64,000 nucleotides of DNA from Malaya genurostris. Taxonomy: Eukaryota > Arthropoda > Insecta > Diptera > Culicidae. Under the pieces are notes generated by a model. It had not been told where the DNA came from and did no database searches. It worked only from the letters and a program-made list of their open reading frames with translations. Made by a program: the position numbers and the translations under genes. Shown one piece after another: positions 23,443-34,803 of this stretch. Location: assembly GCF_030247185.1 (NCBI RefSeq), contig NC_080571.1, forward strand, positions 249,647,771 to 249,711,770. The letters run 5' to 3'. The stretch's first letter is position 1. Every line of letters starts with the position of its first letter.

Positions 23443-24130
23443 TTATCATTTTCTAGGGTAAATTTTTTATATACAAGCTTGAATAAAATTGTTTAAATTT
23501 AATTGTTGATTTATCAGGCAACTAAAAGTGTTGTTGTTTTAAGTAAGCTAAATTTTTCTAACTCGTATTAGTGAAGAAATTATTCGGGATGGTTACATTT
23601 CAATCGAGTTGTAATTTATTACTTTTCCATTAAATAACAAAACATTCATGTTCGTACGTTTTTCGGGTGTATTTATTATTTTCCTTTTTTACGAGCACGT
23701 GACGAATGAAAAACATTTTAAGTTACGTCAACAAATCTAAGTAAGTCCCTAGATAATTAACTAAAAAATTATTCGCGAGTTACAAAATGACGTTAAGGGC
23801 CAAAGTTGCCAGCTCTGTAGATTTGTTTGTAGAAGTGCGCAGGTTTTTAGAGAAGTTGCAGATATAGGTATTTTATTCTGCGTTCGTTTCGCTGCATTAT
23901 ATTATCAACCAGTTGAGGGTCAATTAGCACACCAAATATTTTTTTAGCGATAAACGTCGTGAAACAAGTTGAAAGGTTTGAGAAGGATAAATATTCAAAC
24001 GTCCTGAATCAGGTGGGTCATAAGTGTTTTGTAGTTTTTTTTTCCAAGTTGTCACTTGTACTTGTTGAGCGGCAACAGCGTTGTTTACTATTCAGACCAT
24101 GATTTTCACGAAAATTGTTTCACTCCTGAT
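23443..24130. other. Unassigned AT-rich stretch
   Basis: Nothing recognisable. Confidence 0.3.
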
Positions 24131-24964
24131 TTTTGCCTTTCTCATATAGAAAGGTTATGCAATCACTTTGAAAACCGACTTTTGAACCGAGGCCCGGAGG
24201 GCCGAGTGTCATATACCATTCGACTCAGTTCGTCGAGTACGCAACATGTCTGTGTGTGTATGTGCGCATGTGTGTATGTAACGTTTTTTTGCACTAACTT
24301 TTCTCGGAGATGACTGAACCGATTTTCACAAACTTAGATTCAAATGAAAGGTCTTGTGGTCCCATACAAAATTCCTGAATTTTATTTGATCCGACTTCCG
24401 GTTCCGGAATTATGGGATAAAATTTGCAAAAAATTGAGAAAATAAGTGCACTAACTTTTCTCAGAGATGACTGAACCGAATTTCACAAACTTAGATTCAA
24501 ATGAATGGTCTTGTAGTCCCATACAAAATTCCTGAATATTATTTGGATCCGACTTCCGGTTCCGGAGTTTTGGGGTAAAGTGTCCAAAAAATGAAAATAT
24601 GTGCTCCAACTTTTCTCGTAGATGGCGCGATCGATTTTCTCAAACTTAGGTTCAAATAAAAGGTCTTCTGGTCCCATACGTAATTCCTGAATTTCATCCG
24701 GATACGACTTTCGGTTCCGGAAATATAGGGTAAAGTGTGTTAAAAATTGTATACCATCACTGAAAAGGGCGAAAAACCTTAAAAAGTTTTTTAAATCGAC
24801 CTCTAAACTTCTCCAATTGATAGTTTTTATCAGTAGACGGTCAAAAAACCAGATTTCGGTTATTGTTTTCATAATCGAAAAAAAATTATTTTGAAGAATA
24901 CCACAGTATTATATAGGATAGTATGATTGATATGAGAAAGGCATCATTACTAGGTGGATTAAAA
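24131..24964 (+). repeat. Complete-looking copy of the GCCTTTCTCATA / AATCCACCTAG mosquito repeat
   Basis: It starts TTTTTGCCTTTCTCATATAG and ends GATATGAGAAAGGCATCA followed by CTAGGTGGATT, so the ends are inverted. Inside are GAGGCCCGGAGGGCCGAGTG, a short TG/TATG-rich tract near 24,250, and three or so tandemly diverged blocks of about 130 bp (GCACTAACTTTTCTC..GATGACTGAACCGA..CCGACTTCCGGTTCCGG). The internal block repetition explains the 129-codon minus frame, which is not a gene. Confidence 0.7.
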
Positions 24965-26688
24965 CAGGTTGTAGTAGCTGCAATTTCATCTCTGTTATTT
25001 AATTTAGAAAGACAATAAGATTGCACGAAACTGTAAATAAGAACATTTGTATTGATAACGGCTTTATAATGTAGTAGATGACCATATAATCTAATCATGA
25101 GTTATTAAACTTTGTAATTTAACGTTATTATATGCTTCCATAATTTCCCTGCAAGGTAAAAAATCGATTAAGATTCCCGATTCCCAAAAAAATGCACAAA
25201 ATGAAGTACCTAGAAAAGACTTTTGTATAACGCTACTGTAAGTGGTCATGTAAAACTTTGGATCGCTTGTATCAGTTTACTGAGTAATTCGAGATCACTC
25301 ATTTTAGTGTGCAGATTGAGAAGTGCTGGAAGTGGATGTGACTGTTCGTTTAGTATCTTAGTTTCTTGAATAGTTGATAATTTCTATGATTTGTTTGTAT
25401 TTTGTTTTGATCAAGAAACATGTGGTCGACAAATTTGATGCAAATTTGTCATTCTTTTTTCGTTTTTTTTGTGTTTCATTCCAGACAAACACAGTTCGTC
25501 CTAAAGAAGAACGATTTTTGAAATAATAAAAATATCGTATTTCCAAGTTTTGTTTCTCGAATATTTATAATGAATTTAGCCAATGATGCAACAGCAAACA
25601 GGAATACTGAAAGCCAACAAATACGTTGCTCGCAAAGTTATATTCATTAAGTTTTATTGTGTTGCATCAAGTAGCAGCTTACTGTGACGAAACAATCCTG
25701 CAAAGTTGCATCAATGTCCCAATCAGTTTGATCAAGCCAAAAGTTGGTTAATAGCCTGCATATCAATAACACTTCCAATTCTGAATTTGAACAAAATTCC
25801 ATCTCGGAATCATTGTTGAAAACTGTCAATAATTGAAAAATGGATTTGGAACAACTGATTTTTTTTTCCGGAAACAAGTTTTCTGACGACAGAATTGTTC
25901 TGAATACCTTAAAGAGGTACAAAAGTCGTTTTAGCTGAAAATGGAAACCCATCGATACGTTTCAAAAGCTATGTTCGTTTCTGATTGAATTCTGGGGTTC
26001 ATAGAGTATCCAAACTTCACCTGCTATGAAGTTGTAAATATATGAGTGACAGTTTTTTCTTCAAATCCTTCGTCGCCTACAACTGTTGAAATAATGTAAA
26101 CGATCGGCATCGTATGCAACCTTGTGAACACCTTTGTTCGACCTGTTTCTGAACGACTTCAATTAAATGACCGAAGGGATTAATGTCACTGCGGCAATAT
26201 TTTCGATAAGATATCGGTAGCCTGCATTCGTGGTGATAATCGGGTTGCACTGCCAAAATATCTCACGAGCATATTAACGTCTGATTTCAATAGCAAAAAC
26301 AAAAGCAAACAACAACGCTGTCAGTCGTGTCCGCAAGCATGGGACCATCAGTGAACCTTTCTTTCGTTTTCGCGGTGAAGGAGATGGATCGTGTTATAAT
26401 TCGCAGATTAATTGATTTGTTACGTGTCTACCTGTGCATGTCGGATCGCTCGAATGTACACTCGAAACATCATAAGTGTTAAGTAAGGGAATGCCGCATG
26501 GGATGCAGATCCCTTTGTAAGTTTACCAACTGAAGAAGAACGTGAAAGATGCGTGCGCAGTCGTCCTTCACTGATGGCATTCATTTTGCGGTTGCAGATG
26601 CTGTGGCACCGCGAAATAATTGGGCCGATTTCGAAGAGCTGTTGGTCATCAGTTTGGCAAACCAATAGCCGCAAAATCCATCTTCTTG
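24965..26688. other. Unassigned sequence
   Basis: AT-rich to 26,050, then a moderately GC-richer stretch directly upstream of the tandem duplication. I recognise no protein in any frame. Confidence 0.3.
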
Positions 26689-28870
26689 ATTGAGACCTGT
26701 TGTGACATTACAGTGAGCTTCGAAGCTTTTGGGGTGACAGACCAAAACGGAATAGTGTAGATGCCGAAAAAATTGACACCATTCATACCGAGCGCGTTAA
26801 ATTTTCACCAGTATCAGATTTTCGGCAGATCTTGTCTAGATTGGGCACCGGAGTGTCGTATGATATGATGGATATGCGGTCGCCAATGTGGTCACTACGT
26901 ACCGTATTGTGCTTCTTCTTAATTAGTTTTTGGAGTATTCGTGGAGTTGAAAATCGATTCTTTTTCTACCACAATATGACAGATTGAATGCACACCAGGA
27001 GTGTTGTGACAGCGAGAAATTTTGCGCTTGTAAGGAGTGAATGGATTCACACCCAACATGACAACCATACTTTTGGTATATGCTGTAAATTTGCTGTACT
27101 CGCTTCAGCTCTACATTGAATTTGTATGGTACTTGGAACAACTTCGAAGTAAGAAAAAAACTTGAACAACGCAAAATTTATCATTACAATAGAATTTACT
27201 CTAAATCAAGGCAACGATTAGGTTTAATTTCTTCTAGAGCCTGACAGCAGCAATGACCTTCACTTCTTATGATTTTCACATCGAGTGACTAATCTGCTTC
27301 ACGCGAAATATATTCGCTTGCGGTTCAACTTGAACTTTATCATAATACCCAGTGATCGTGAAAACCACCCAACCACTCAAAGAAACACCAGAGCAACTTG
27401 GACCCATTACGCAAAAACAGGGGTTTCCTGCAAAGTGCCGTCGTTGTTTAAGCGCTTGAGGCTCAAAATAACTCCAACATTTCGAAATAGCTACTAATTT
27501 TGCAATAATACCCACTAAGCCACCGAAACCGAAGCTCTCTTGGTCGATTTGGCGGACAGCAAAGTGAGCACAACCAGTCATAGAGCATGTAGCAGAAAAA
27601 AAGTGTTTGCATGTTTATTAGCTTATTACCGATTTCCAGCACACAGCAAAATTAAATTGAATCGTGATGAATGTTTAAGGAAGAAGAAAAATTACCATCC
27701 ATGCGGGGCACTGAAATATCCAAATACCAGATCTTAGCGGCATGAGCAGAGTCAAAACAAAACCTCAATTCTCGTTTGAATTGAGACCTGTTGTGACATT
27801 ACAGTGAGCTTCGAAGCTTTTGGGGTGACAGACCAAAACGGAATAGTGTAGATGCCGAAAAAATTGACACCATTCATACCGAGCGCGTTAAATTTTCACC
27901 AGTATCAGATTTTCGGCAGATCTTGTCTAGATTGGGCACCGGAGTGTCGTATGATATGATGGATATGCGGTCGCCAATGTGGTCACTACGTACCGTATTG
28001 TGCTTCTTCTTAATTAGTTTTTGGAGTATTCGTGGAGTTGAAAATCGATTCTTTTTCTACCACAATATGACAGATTGAATGCACACCAGGAGTGTTGTGA
28101 CAGCGAGAAATTTTGCGCTTGTAAGGAGTGAATGGATTCACACCCAACATGACAACCATACTTTTGGTATATGCTGTAAATTTGCTGTACTCGCTTCAGC
28201 TCTACATTGAATTTGTATGGTACTTGGAACAACTTCGAAGTAAGAAAAAAACTTGAACAACGCAAAATTTATCATTACAATAGAATTTACTCTAAATCAA
28301 GGCAACGATTAGGTTTAATTTCTTCTAGAGCCTGACAGCAGCAATGACCTTCACTTCTTATGATTTTCACATCGAGTGACTAATCTGCTTCACGCGAAAT
28401 ATATTCGCTTGCGGTTCAACTTGAACTTTATCATAATACCCAGTGATCGTGAAAACCACCCAACCACTCAAAGAAACACCAGAGCAACTTGGACCCATTA
28501 CGCAAAAACAGGGGTTTCCTGCAAAGTGCCGTCGTTGTTTAAGCGCTTGAGGCTCAAAATAACTCCAACATTTCGAAATAGCTACTAATTTTGCAATAAT
28601 ACCCACTAAGCCACCGAAACCGAAGCTCTCTTGGTCGATTTGGCGGACAGCAAAGTGAGCACAACCAGTCATAGAGCATGTAGCAGAAAAAAAGTGTTTG
28701 CATGTTTATTAGCTTATTACCGATTTCCAGCACACAGCAAAATTAAATTGAATCGTGATGAATGTTTAAGGAAGAAGAAAAATTACCATCCATGCGGGGC
28801 ACTGAAATATCCAAATACCAGATCTTAGCGGCATGAGCAGAGTCAAAACAAAACCTCAATTCTCGTTTGA
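26689..28870. repeat. Tandem duplication, two units of 1,091 bp
   Basis: Unit 1 is 26,689-27,779 and unit 2 is 27,780-28,870. Both begin ATTGAGACCTGTTGTGACAT and end CTCAATTCTCGTTTGA. I saw no difference between them on reading. There is no intervening sequence, so this is not an LTR pair. Short frames up to 101 codons occur on both strands in each unit, but none resembles a known protein. Such identity implies a very recent event or an assembly duplication. Confidence 0.85.
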
Positions 28871-29179
28871 AAGCCCATAAACTGCCGCTGCGTCGTCTGT
28901 CTCTGATTCGGGGTTCGGTCGGGTGAACAGACCGAGCCGACGGTAAAGAGGAAGTTGAAGGCCTCCAATCTTGAAGCCCTGTAGGCTGAAACGGTCAAAC
29001 AATGAACGAAGGAGCGGAATTTTAATTTACTATGATTAATCGCGGGTACAGCATTTCGATAGGTGCTACTGGTTTTGATCGTGCGTCTCCATCGAGTGTG
29101 AAAGTGAATCAGATTGTTATCCGAACGGGTTTTGTCATTTCCAGTATACTTTTTCAAGATGTGCGGCTCTTGGAAAAGA
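28871..29179. other. Short unassigned stretch after the tandem pair
   Basis: A 115-codon minus frame starts here and overlaps the repeat edge. It resembles no known protein. Confidence 0.3.
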
Positions 29180-31425
29180 AAAACAAACACTCTTCTTAAT
29201 CCACACAGTGGTGCGACAGTGGTGCCTTTCTTTTGTCATTCAAACAGTCTCATTGTAACATTTTTTTTCATAACGATAATTTCTGACTTGAATTTTGGCT
29301 GATAATGAATGGATAGAAAAAACGTGATTAATCCACCTAGCAGTGAGATGATACCTTTTTTATCAATCCACATGTGTTTTTGCATGGATATTCTTGGGTG
29401 TTTTAGTTCTCATGACATTATTTTAATTATCGTCCTTTTAAACGGCAAATTGAGATTCTAATCACTCATTACCCTGTAATGTCGAAACTGCAAATCGTAT
29501 CGAATTTCAATCTTAACGTGTGACAATCGATTGAACATTCCATGAGATGTTGAAGTAAGTTCCACTTTAGAGTTTTTCGTCATCATTTATGATACTTCCA
29601 GAGCCGGTATTCAGGAATTAGCATAAGCCAAAATGATTCGAACGGCCACACATTAATACGCCAAACAATTTACATCTTCTATATCGGTATGAATTTTAAA
29701 AACTCATCATCTGTAATTCCAGAATCGGATAAAATTCACCAATTTTGTATGGGACCTGAAGTCCTTTAATTTGAATTTTTGTTTTGGAAGTTCGATTTGG
29801 CCTTTTTGAGAAAATGATTGAGCTTTGAGAAACGATTCGATAATGGAACCGGAATTCAAAAATCGGTGTAGCCGAAATCAGCTAAATTCATCTGAGGAGT
29901 GTGTAGACATCTTTGAGAAATTGTAGTGCGAATTAAAATTTGGGGGTACATTCCAAATCCAAAAACGAATAACGCTTAAACTGAAATAAATTTCTTTGGT
30001 AATCGACTATCCAAATCTGAAAACCCGATAAACCTGATTAATTTATGTGAAATGGACATTACTATACTAATCACCTTGTATCTCCTAAACCAGAAGTCGA
30101 ATCTGACTACAAATCAAGATGTTTGAAAGGATTTTAAGATCTCTCATTTGAATCATAGATGGCTTAGATTTCATTTGAATCTTAGATCGGTTCAGCCATC
30201 TACGAGAAAAATGAATTGCATCATTTTAATTTCGTTTCACATATCATCCTGTGGTTTCGCAATCAGAAGTCGGATCCAAACATAATTCAGGAACCTTATT
30301 TGGGAGTATACTACTTTTCATATGAATCTGAGTTTGTAGAAAACGGTTTAGCCACCTCCGAGCAGCTTGAGTGAAATTATTTGTCACACACGCATTTGCT
30401 GATCTCGACGAACTGATTCGAATGGTATATGGCTGTTATGTTTCTCCATCATTTATTGCTGTAAGTAGTTTAAATCAATATAATTATGGAATTACTTTCA
30501 ACTCGATAATGCTGCCATCTATGCCATCATCTGGTTTACAAATGCCATATTCTAACGATTGTGTTGCCAAAAACGAGCCGTGCTAAAATCGGTCCGAGGC
30601 TAAAAGTCAAGAAAAAGGATGCTGTACACAGTCTTTTTCGTACTTGGAAACAATTGTATGTAACAGTATAAAAAATCGTGTTTCACGTTGCTCCCAAGCA
30701 TTTCTTTGTCATACAGCGCTCAAAACTTCTACTGCTGGAATAAGGGGAAAAGTCGTTTACACAAAAATTTCGATATCTCCGTTAAAAATGGACGGATTTT
30801 AACAATCTATGGCTTGTTGGATAGCTATTACCGTGCGGAATCTATGTCTGAAAACATATTCTGTTTTCAAGGTCAATTGTGACAGATACTGTCAAAAAAC
30901 TGAAAATTTTGACATAAAACTTCGTATAACTCAAAAAGTAAACATCCGATCTCAAAACCATTCAATAGCGTTTTGGGTGACGGGGAGACCTTTCATTTGC
31001 GACTAGTTTGATCAAAATCGGTCCAGCCATCTCTGAGATCTCGACCTCTTAGTTGACAACACACATACAGACACACACATACACACACGGACATTTGCTC
31101 AGTTCGTCGAGCTGAATCGATTGGTATATGTCGTTCGGCCCTCCGGGCCTCGGAAAAATTTTCTAAAGTTAGAGCGAATTCTATACCTATTTTTTATATT
31201 TATAAAAAAAAGGTAAAAACGCGATCTGTCGGTTACGTCACTTATATCTTTGGAACTGAAAGCATCTGCTACATTATGCTTGAACTTGTTCAATGATTCA
31301 ATAGTAGTTTTCAAACGAGCCTAAGTTTGTCAAAATCGGTTCAGCCATCTCCGAGAAAATTGAGTGGAGAGATAATTCTTTGAAAATAAGACACACACAT
31401 TTTCAGATCCTGTTGAACTGAGTTG
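29180..31425. repeat. Cluster of diverged copies of the mosquito CCACCTAG / CCGAGAAAAT repeat
   Basis: Repeat ends occur at 29,187 (TTAATCCACACAGTGGTG) and 29,328 (TTAATCCACCTAGCAGTG). Internal words such as GTTCAGCCATCTACGAGAAA (30,186), GGTCCAGCCATCTCTGAGAT (31,020), CGGCCCTCCGGGCCTCGG (31,137) and TCAGCCATCTCCGAGAAAAT (31,342) mark at least three overlapping, eroded copies in both orientations. No coding sequence. Confidence 0.6.
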
Positions 31426-31438
31426 AATAGTATAGGGG

Positions 31439-32476
31439 AAGGTGTTCGGTTGCCGGCACCCCACCGTAACTTTTGACAGAAAGCAGATATCTTCATTCCG
31501 ACAAATGTCATGTGTGTGTAATAGCAGCACGATCTGTTTGTGCCGAATTGCGAAGCAATCAGTCGCTTGTACTTTTTGCTGCGTTTAAAATAAACTTCAA
31601 TTGCGTGAAAATCAACACAAAAGTTTTTTCTGACATTTTTTATTGTATCATGAATTAGAGAGCATCAATCGGAAAGGTGAGTGGATTGAATATAAATGAG
31701 GTGAAATCGATCTATTTCGTGATTTAATACCGGATGCTAACAAAATTTTCGCAACCAAAGATTTTTTATTGTCATTTTCAAAATGTCTACCGATTTCGGT
31801 TACCGGCACCCCATTTTTTTCGACAAATCATGAACAATTGTCAGTGATATGCAGGCTGCTGTCAAAACAATTATTTAGCTGCTCATACAGCAGATGCTCC
31901 GGATAAGAAAAAATGTGGAAGACCGGCCAAATTAACACCAAAGGCGTAGCGCCATCCAAATATTCGACCAAGAGAGCCAAGCGAAGTCACCATCAGACAA
32001 TAAAGACTTTTGTCAAAAACGCTTCCAAAAAGAATAAAATCTGTTTTTTCTTTGAATTACTGCAGTCTTCACTTTTTTGCATTTTTAGAAATTTCTTGGG
32101 GTGCCGGTAACCGAACACCTTTTGTGTTTCAGAATGTTTAATGTAACTAATATGAACTTTAGTTTAGGTACGTAGTTTCATATTCGAGTAGTGAAAAAGG
32201 GGAATGCTTGCATAATTCATACAATTGATAATCGGAAGTGTTAAGGAACATGCCAGTTGTTTTCGTATTCACGACATCCAGTTATGTCTCTAACATTACC
32301 CACCCGCCTTTTTTAAAAATGGCCAAAATTGATAATAATTTATTTTTCAAAAAAAAGAATCAACTTAGTTTCTTAATCAGTAGTTAGCCAGGGACTTTGA
32401 TGTATAGATGTTCGCATAATGTGCACTAAGTCAGAAGTTATAACCCTAAAATAAAAGGGTGCCGGTAACCGAACAA
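31439..32476. mobile_element. Nested inverted repeats with TTCGGTTACCGGCACCC termini
   Basis: Two left-type ends (GTGTTCGGTTGCCGGCACCC near 31,443 and TTCGGTTACCGGCACCCCA at 31,795-31,813) are followed by two right-type, inverted ends (GGGGTGCCGGTAACCGAACA at 32,098-32,117 and GGGTGCCGGTAACCGAACAA at 32,457-32,476). They can pair as an outer element of about 1.04 kb and an inner one of about 0.32 kb. There is no long ORF. It is either one MITE inside another of the same family or a single element with subterminal repeats. Confidence 0.6.
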
Positions 32477-33120
32477 TCTCTCTTATAATATTAGCGATCT
32501 CCGGAGCTATAGTCGAAAGTCGATGTTTTCAGCAATTCTATTTTTTATAGAGAATTGCAAAAATATGTATCGAAGAAAGAAAAATATTTTTTATGAGACG
32601 TTCCTGTTTTACTTAGATTAATGTGATTGATGTGAATTAGGCAGAACGCCTGACATAGACCTAAATCTCTAATTTTCTGAAAAGATATTTACAGCATTCT
32701 TTCCGTTTAACTTTTGCAAACATTGGTTTTTTTTTTGGGGTGATGATTAAAGACACCTTGATGTTGTCCCTTACAAAGATCCGTTTTTGGTTTTAAATAA
32801 TCATGTAATCATGTATGTTTGTATGCACAAGATTGCGCAAAGAAACCTGACACATTTTGTTCTCCGGTTACACTGGAACCAAACAAGGGAGGGAGAAATC
32901 GAACACGGCATCGGAAAGCAGAAGGATGAAGGTTTATTCTTGTCTAGTAGTTTTCCATCATGGAGCACTGGAGTGTCGCTCACCGCGTTGTGGAGAACCG
33001 AAGCGGAGAAGTGCGATAGTTGAAAATGAGACAACGGGGTAGTTTTTTTTTCAAAAGCACTGCCATAAATCCACCTAACCGAGAATCGATGGCTTTTGGG
33101 CCTTTGCTTTCTCGTCAAAA
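32477..33120. other. Unassigned stretch
   Basis: A 105-codon minus frame and two plus frames overlap around 32,800-33,120; none looks like a known protein. Confidence 0.3.
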
Positions 33121-33176
33121 CATTTATTTTGTGTTAACGATCAACGTTTCGGGGGTTATTCCTTCATCTTCAGAAC
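33121..33176 (-). repeat. Retroelement-tail-like motif with hammerhead-like core words
   Basis: The minus strand reads CTGAAGA (33,173-33,167), 16 nt, then CGAAACGTTGATCGTTAAC, then ACAAAATAAATG. The words CTGANGA and GAAAC in this order are the conserved core of hammerhead ribozymes, known from Penelope-like elements. However, stem II here is poor (only GG/CC can pair), and I cannot identify a full stem I or a cleavage triplet with confidence. It may be a decayed copy or a coincidence. Confidence 0.2.
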
Positions 33177-33599
33177 AAAATGATTACAAAAAAAATAATT
33201 TGAAGTCAGTTTGCCCTGAAGAACCTTCGAAACAACGCAGGCGATGTTTGGACGAGAAACAATTTTACAAAAAGCCGTAGTTGAATTGAAAACTATTCGT
33301 TTGTATATGTTTGTGTATTTTTGTACCTAAGCAATAAGTACGCACTTTAAAAAAAATACATCTTTACATAAAAGGAACGTCGCGATTCACTTACATTCAC
33401 AATTCAAAGCATGTAATGATAAGTCATATCATTAACTTCACAGCTCATTTAGCTGCTTTCATCAATACAGACGCAAAATTTATTTTTACATGTTAATAGG
33501 TGTAATATTGTGTCATCAACGAAGAAATTACGGCATGCTTGAGTTTACGTCAAGCGTAAATTTCATTTTTTCTAAGAGTGTAGTGAAGGAAAATACTTA
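33177..33599. other. Unassigned stretch
   Basis: Nothing recognisable. Confidence 0.3.
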
Positions 33600-33706
33600 A
33601 AATCAATCGCCTCATTGGGCCAGAAAAACTTTCTGACCCTAGATGCGGGGTCGGGAATCGAACCTAGGTGGGCTGTGGGAAAAGTATCGACTAACCCGTC
33701 CCCTGA
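33600..33706 (-). repeat. tRNA-derived SINE, family B, minus-strand copy
   Basis: Read on the minus strand: CAGGGGACGGGTTAGTCGAT, then AGCCCACCTAGGTTCGATTCCCGACCCCGC with a textbook B box, GGTTCGATTCC. It aligns with the plus copy at 14.4 kb but has lost about 14 bp containing the A box. Confidence 0.7.
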
Positions 33707-33806
33707 TGACGATTTTTAATTTGAGACAGTCTGGCCATGCATAGTCTGAACTTGCCCGGATTGTAGTACAATCGGGTTTCCTTCTAAATTGTGTTTTATC
33801 ACATCC

Positions 33807-33885
33807 AGAGTAGTTTAATTGGTTGAACGGTTTCTCGAATTGGAGAATGTTGCAGGGTTGAGTCCAACTTATTTTTTTCGAAAGA
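33807..33885 (+). repeat. Possible tRNA-like SINE head
   Basis: TAGTTTAATTGGTTGAACGG resembles an A box, and GGGTTGAGTCCAA about 45 nt later resembles a B box. No second copy was found in the window. Confidence 0.3.
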
Positions 33886-34803
33886 ATAACTATTTTAAAT
33901 TTAATCTGATATTTCAGTTAGTATACTCATGTACTCAGTTAACACGCATGCTCTTTCAGCTGTAGAAAAAGAGTATTTCGCCGTGGAAATTGTCATTACC
34001 TCTTTATTACCAATCTATAATGCAATCAGATAGGTCAATGTGCTTGATATTTCGGCTTTTTTTTGTATATTTTTAGTTTCGCTTTGATCTTCGATTTGTT
34101 TCCTAATATGTATTTTATTTTCATTTTCACAACACTTTATAACTTATGTGTGAGATTATTGACAATCAGTTTAATTTCGTTCAACCAATGAAACATGCTT
34201 AACTGCTGGTTGATTTTTTTTCTAAATTGATACTAATGCCGATTTCGCTTGAAGCCAAAACTAACCCAATTTCAACTTCAACTGATGTCAAATCTATACA
34301 TACAACAGCAGTTTTGGTCGAAGCTTGGTTGGATTTCGCTTCTAGCGAAAACGCCATAAAAATGTTTACCAGACAAAATATCGACTGAACAGTGGCTTTG
34401 TTTAAATTTCCTCTGATATCAAACAAGTTTCGTTTTTAATTATGCAATCCCATTTTTTTCCGCATTCGAGGAATGACGCTCATAAATTTGGTTTCTAAAT
34501 TAGCAGGAACTATATCTGCGAACGAGTAGTATTGACAATGTATACATAAATAACTGGACTTAAATTTAATTTTTCGATATCAGTGCATAATTTTGCAGGT
34601 GTGAGGAACGCTTTCAGAAATAGGAACAGTTTGGATGAAATTTTTCCGTTCGTATTATAAATATATAATACGGACCTGTTTCTTACAAGGTATTTATTCA
34701 TTGATGAAACTTGTAATTAAAAAACTGTCCTCTGGGTGTCAGCTTCTATGTAGTAAAATGTCTAAAAAAAAAACAGAAACTTTGAGCACAATTTCCGATA
34801 ATT
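33886..34803. other. Unassigned AT-rich stretch
   Basis: No coding sequence or repeat recognised. Confidence 0.3.

Noticed and set aside
24483..24872. 129-codon minus frame
   Set aside because: Produced by diverged internal blocks of the mosquito repeat at 24.1-25.0 kb.
26689..28870. The 1,091-bp pair as LTRs of a retrovirus-like element
   Set aside because: The units are directly adjacent with no internal region, no primer-binding site and no TG..CA termini.
32801..33118. 105-codon minus frame
   Set aside because: Overlaps open plus frames and a repeat-like tail; no domain recognisable.
33600..33706. A tRNA gene based on the perfect B box
   Set aside because: The A box is missing and the sequence matches the SINE at 14.4 kb; no cloverleaf can be drawn.
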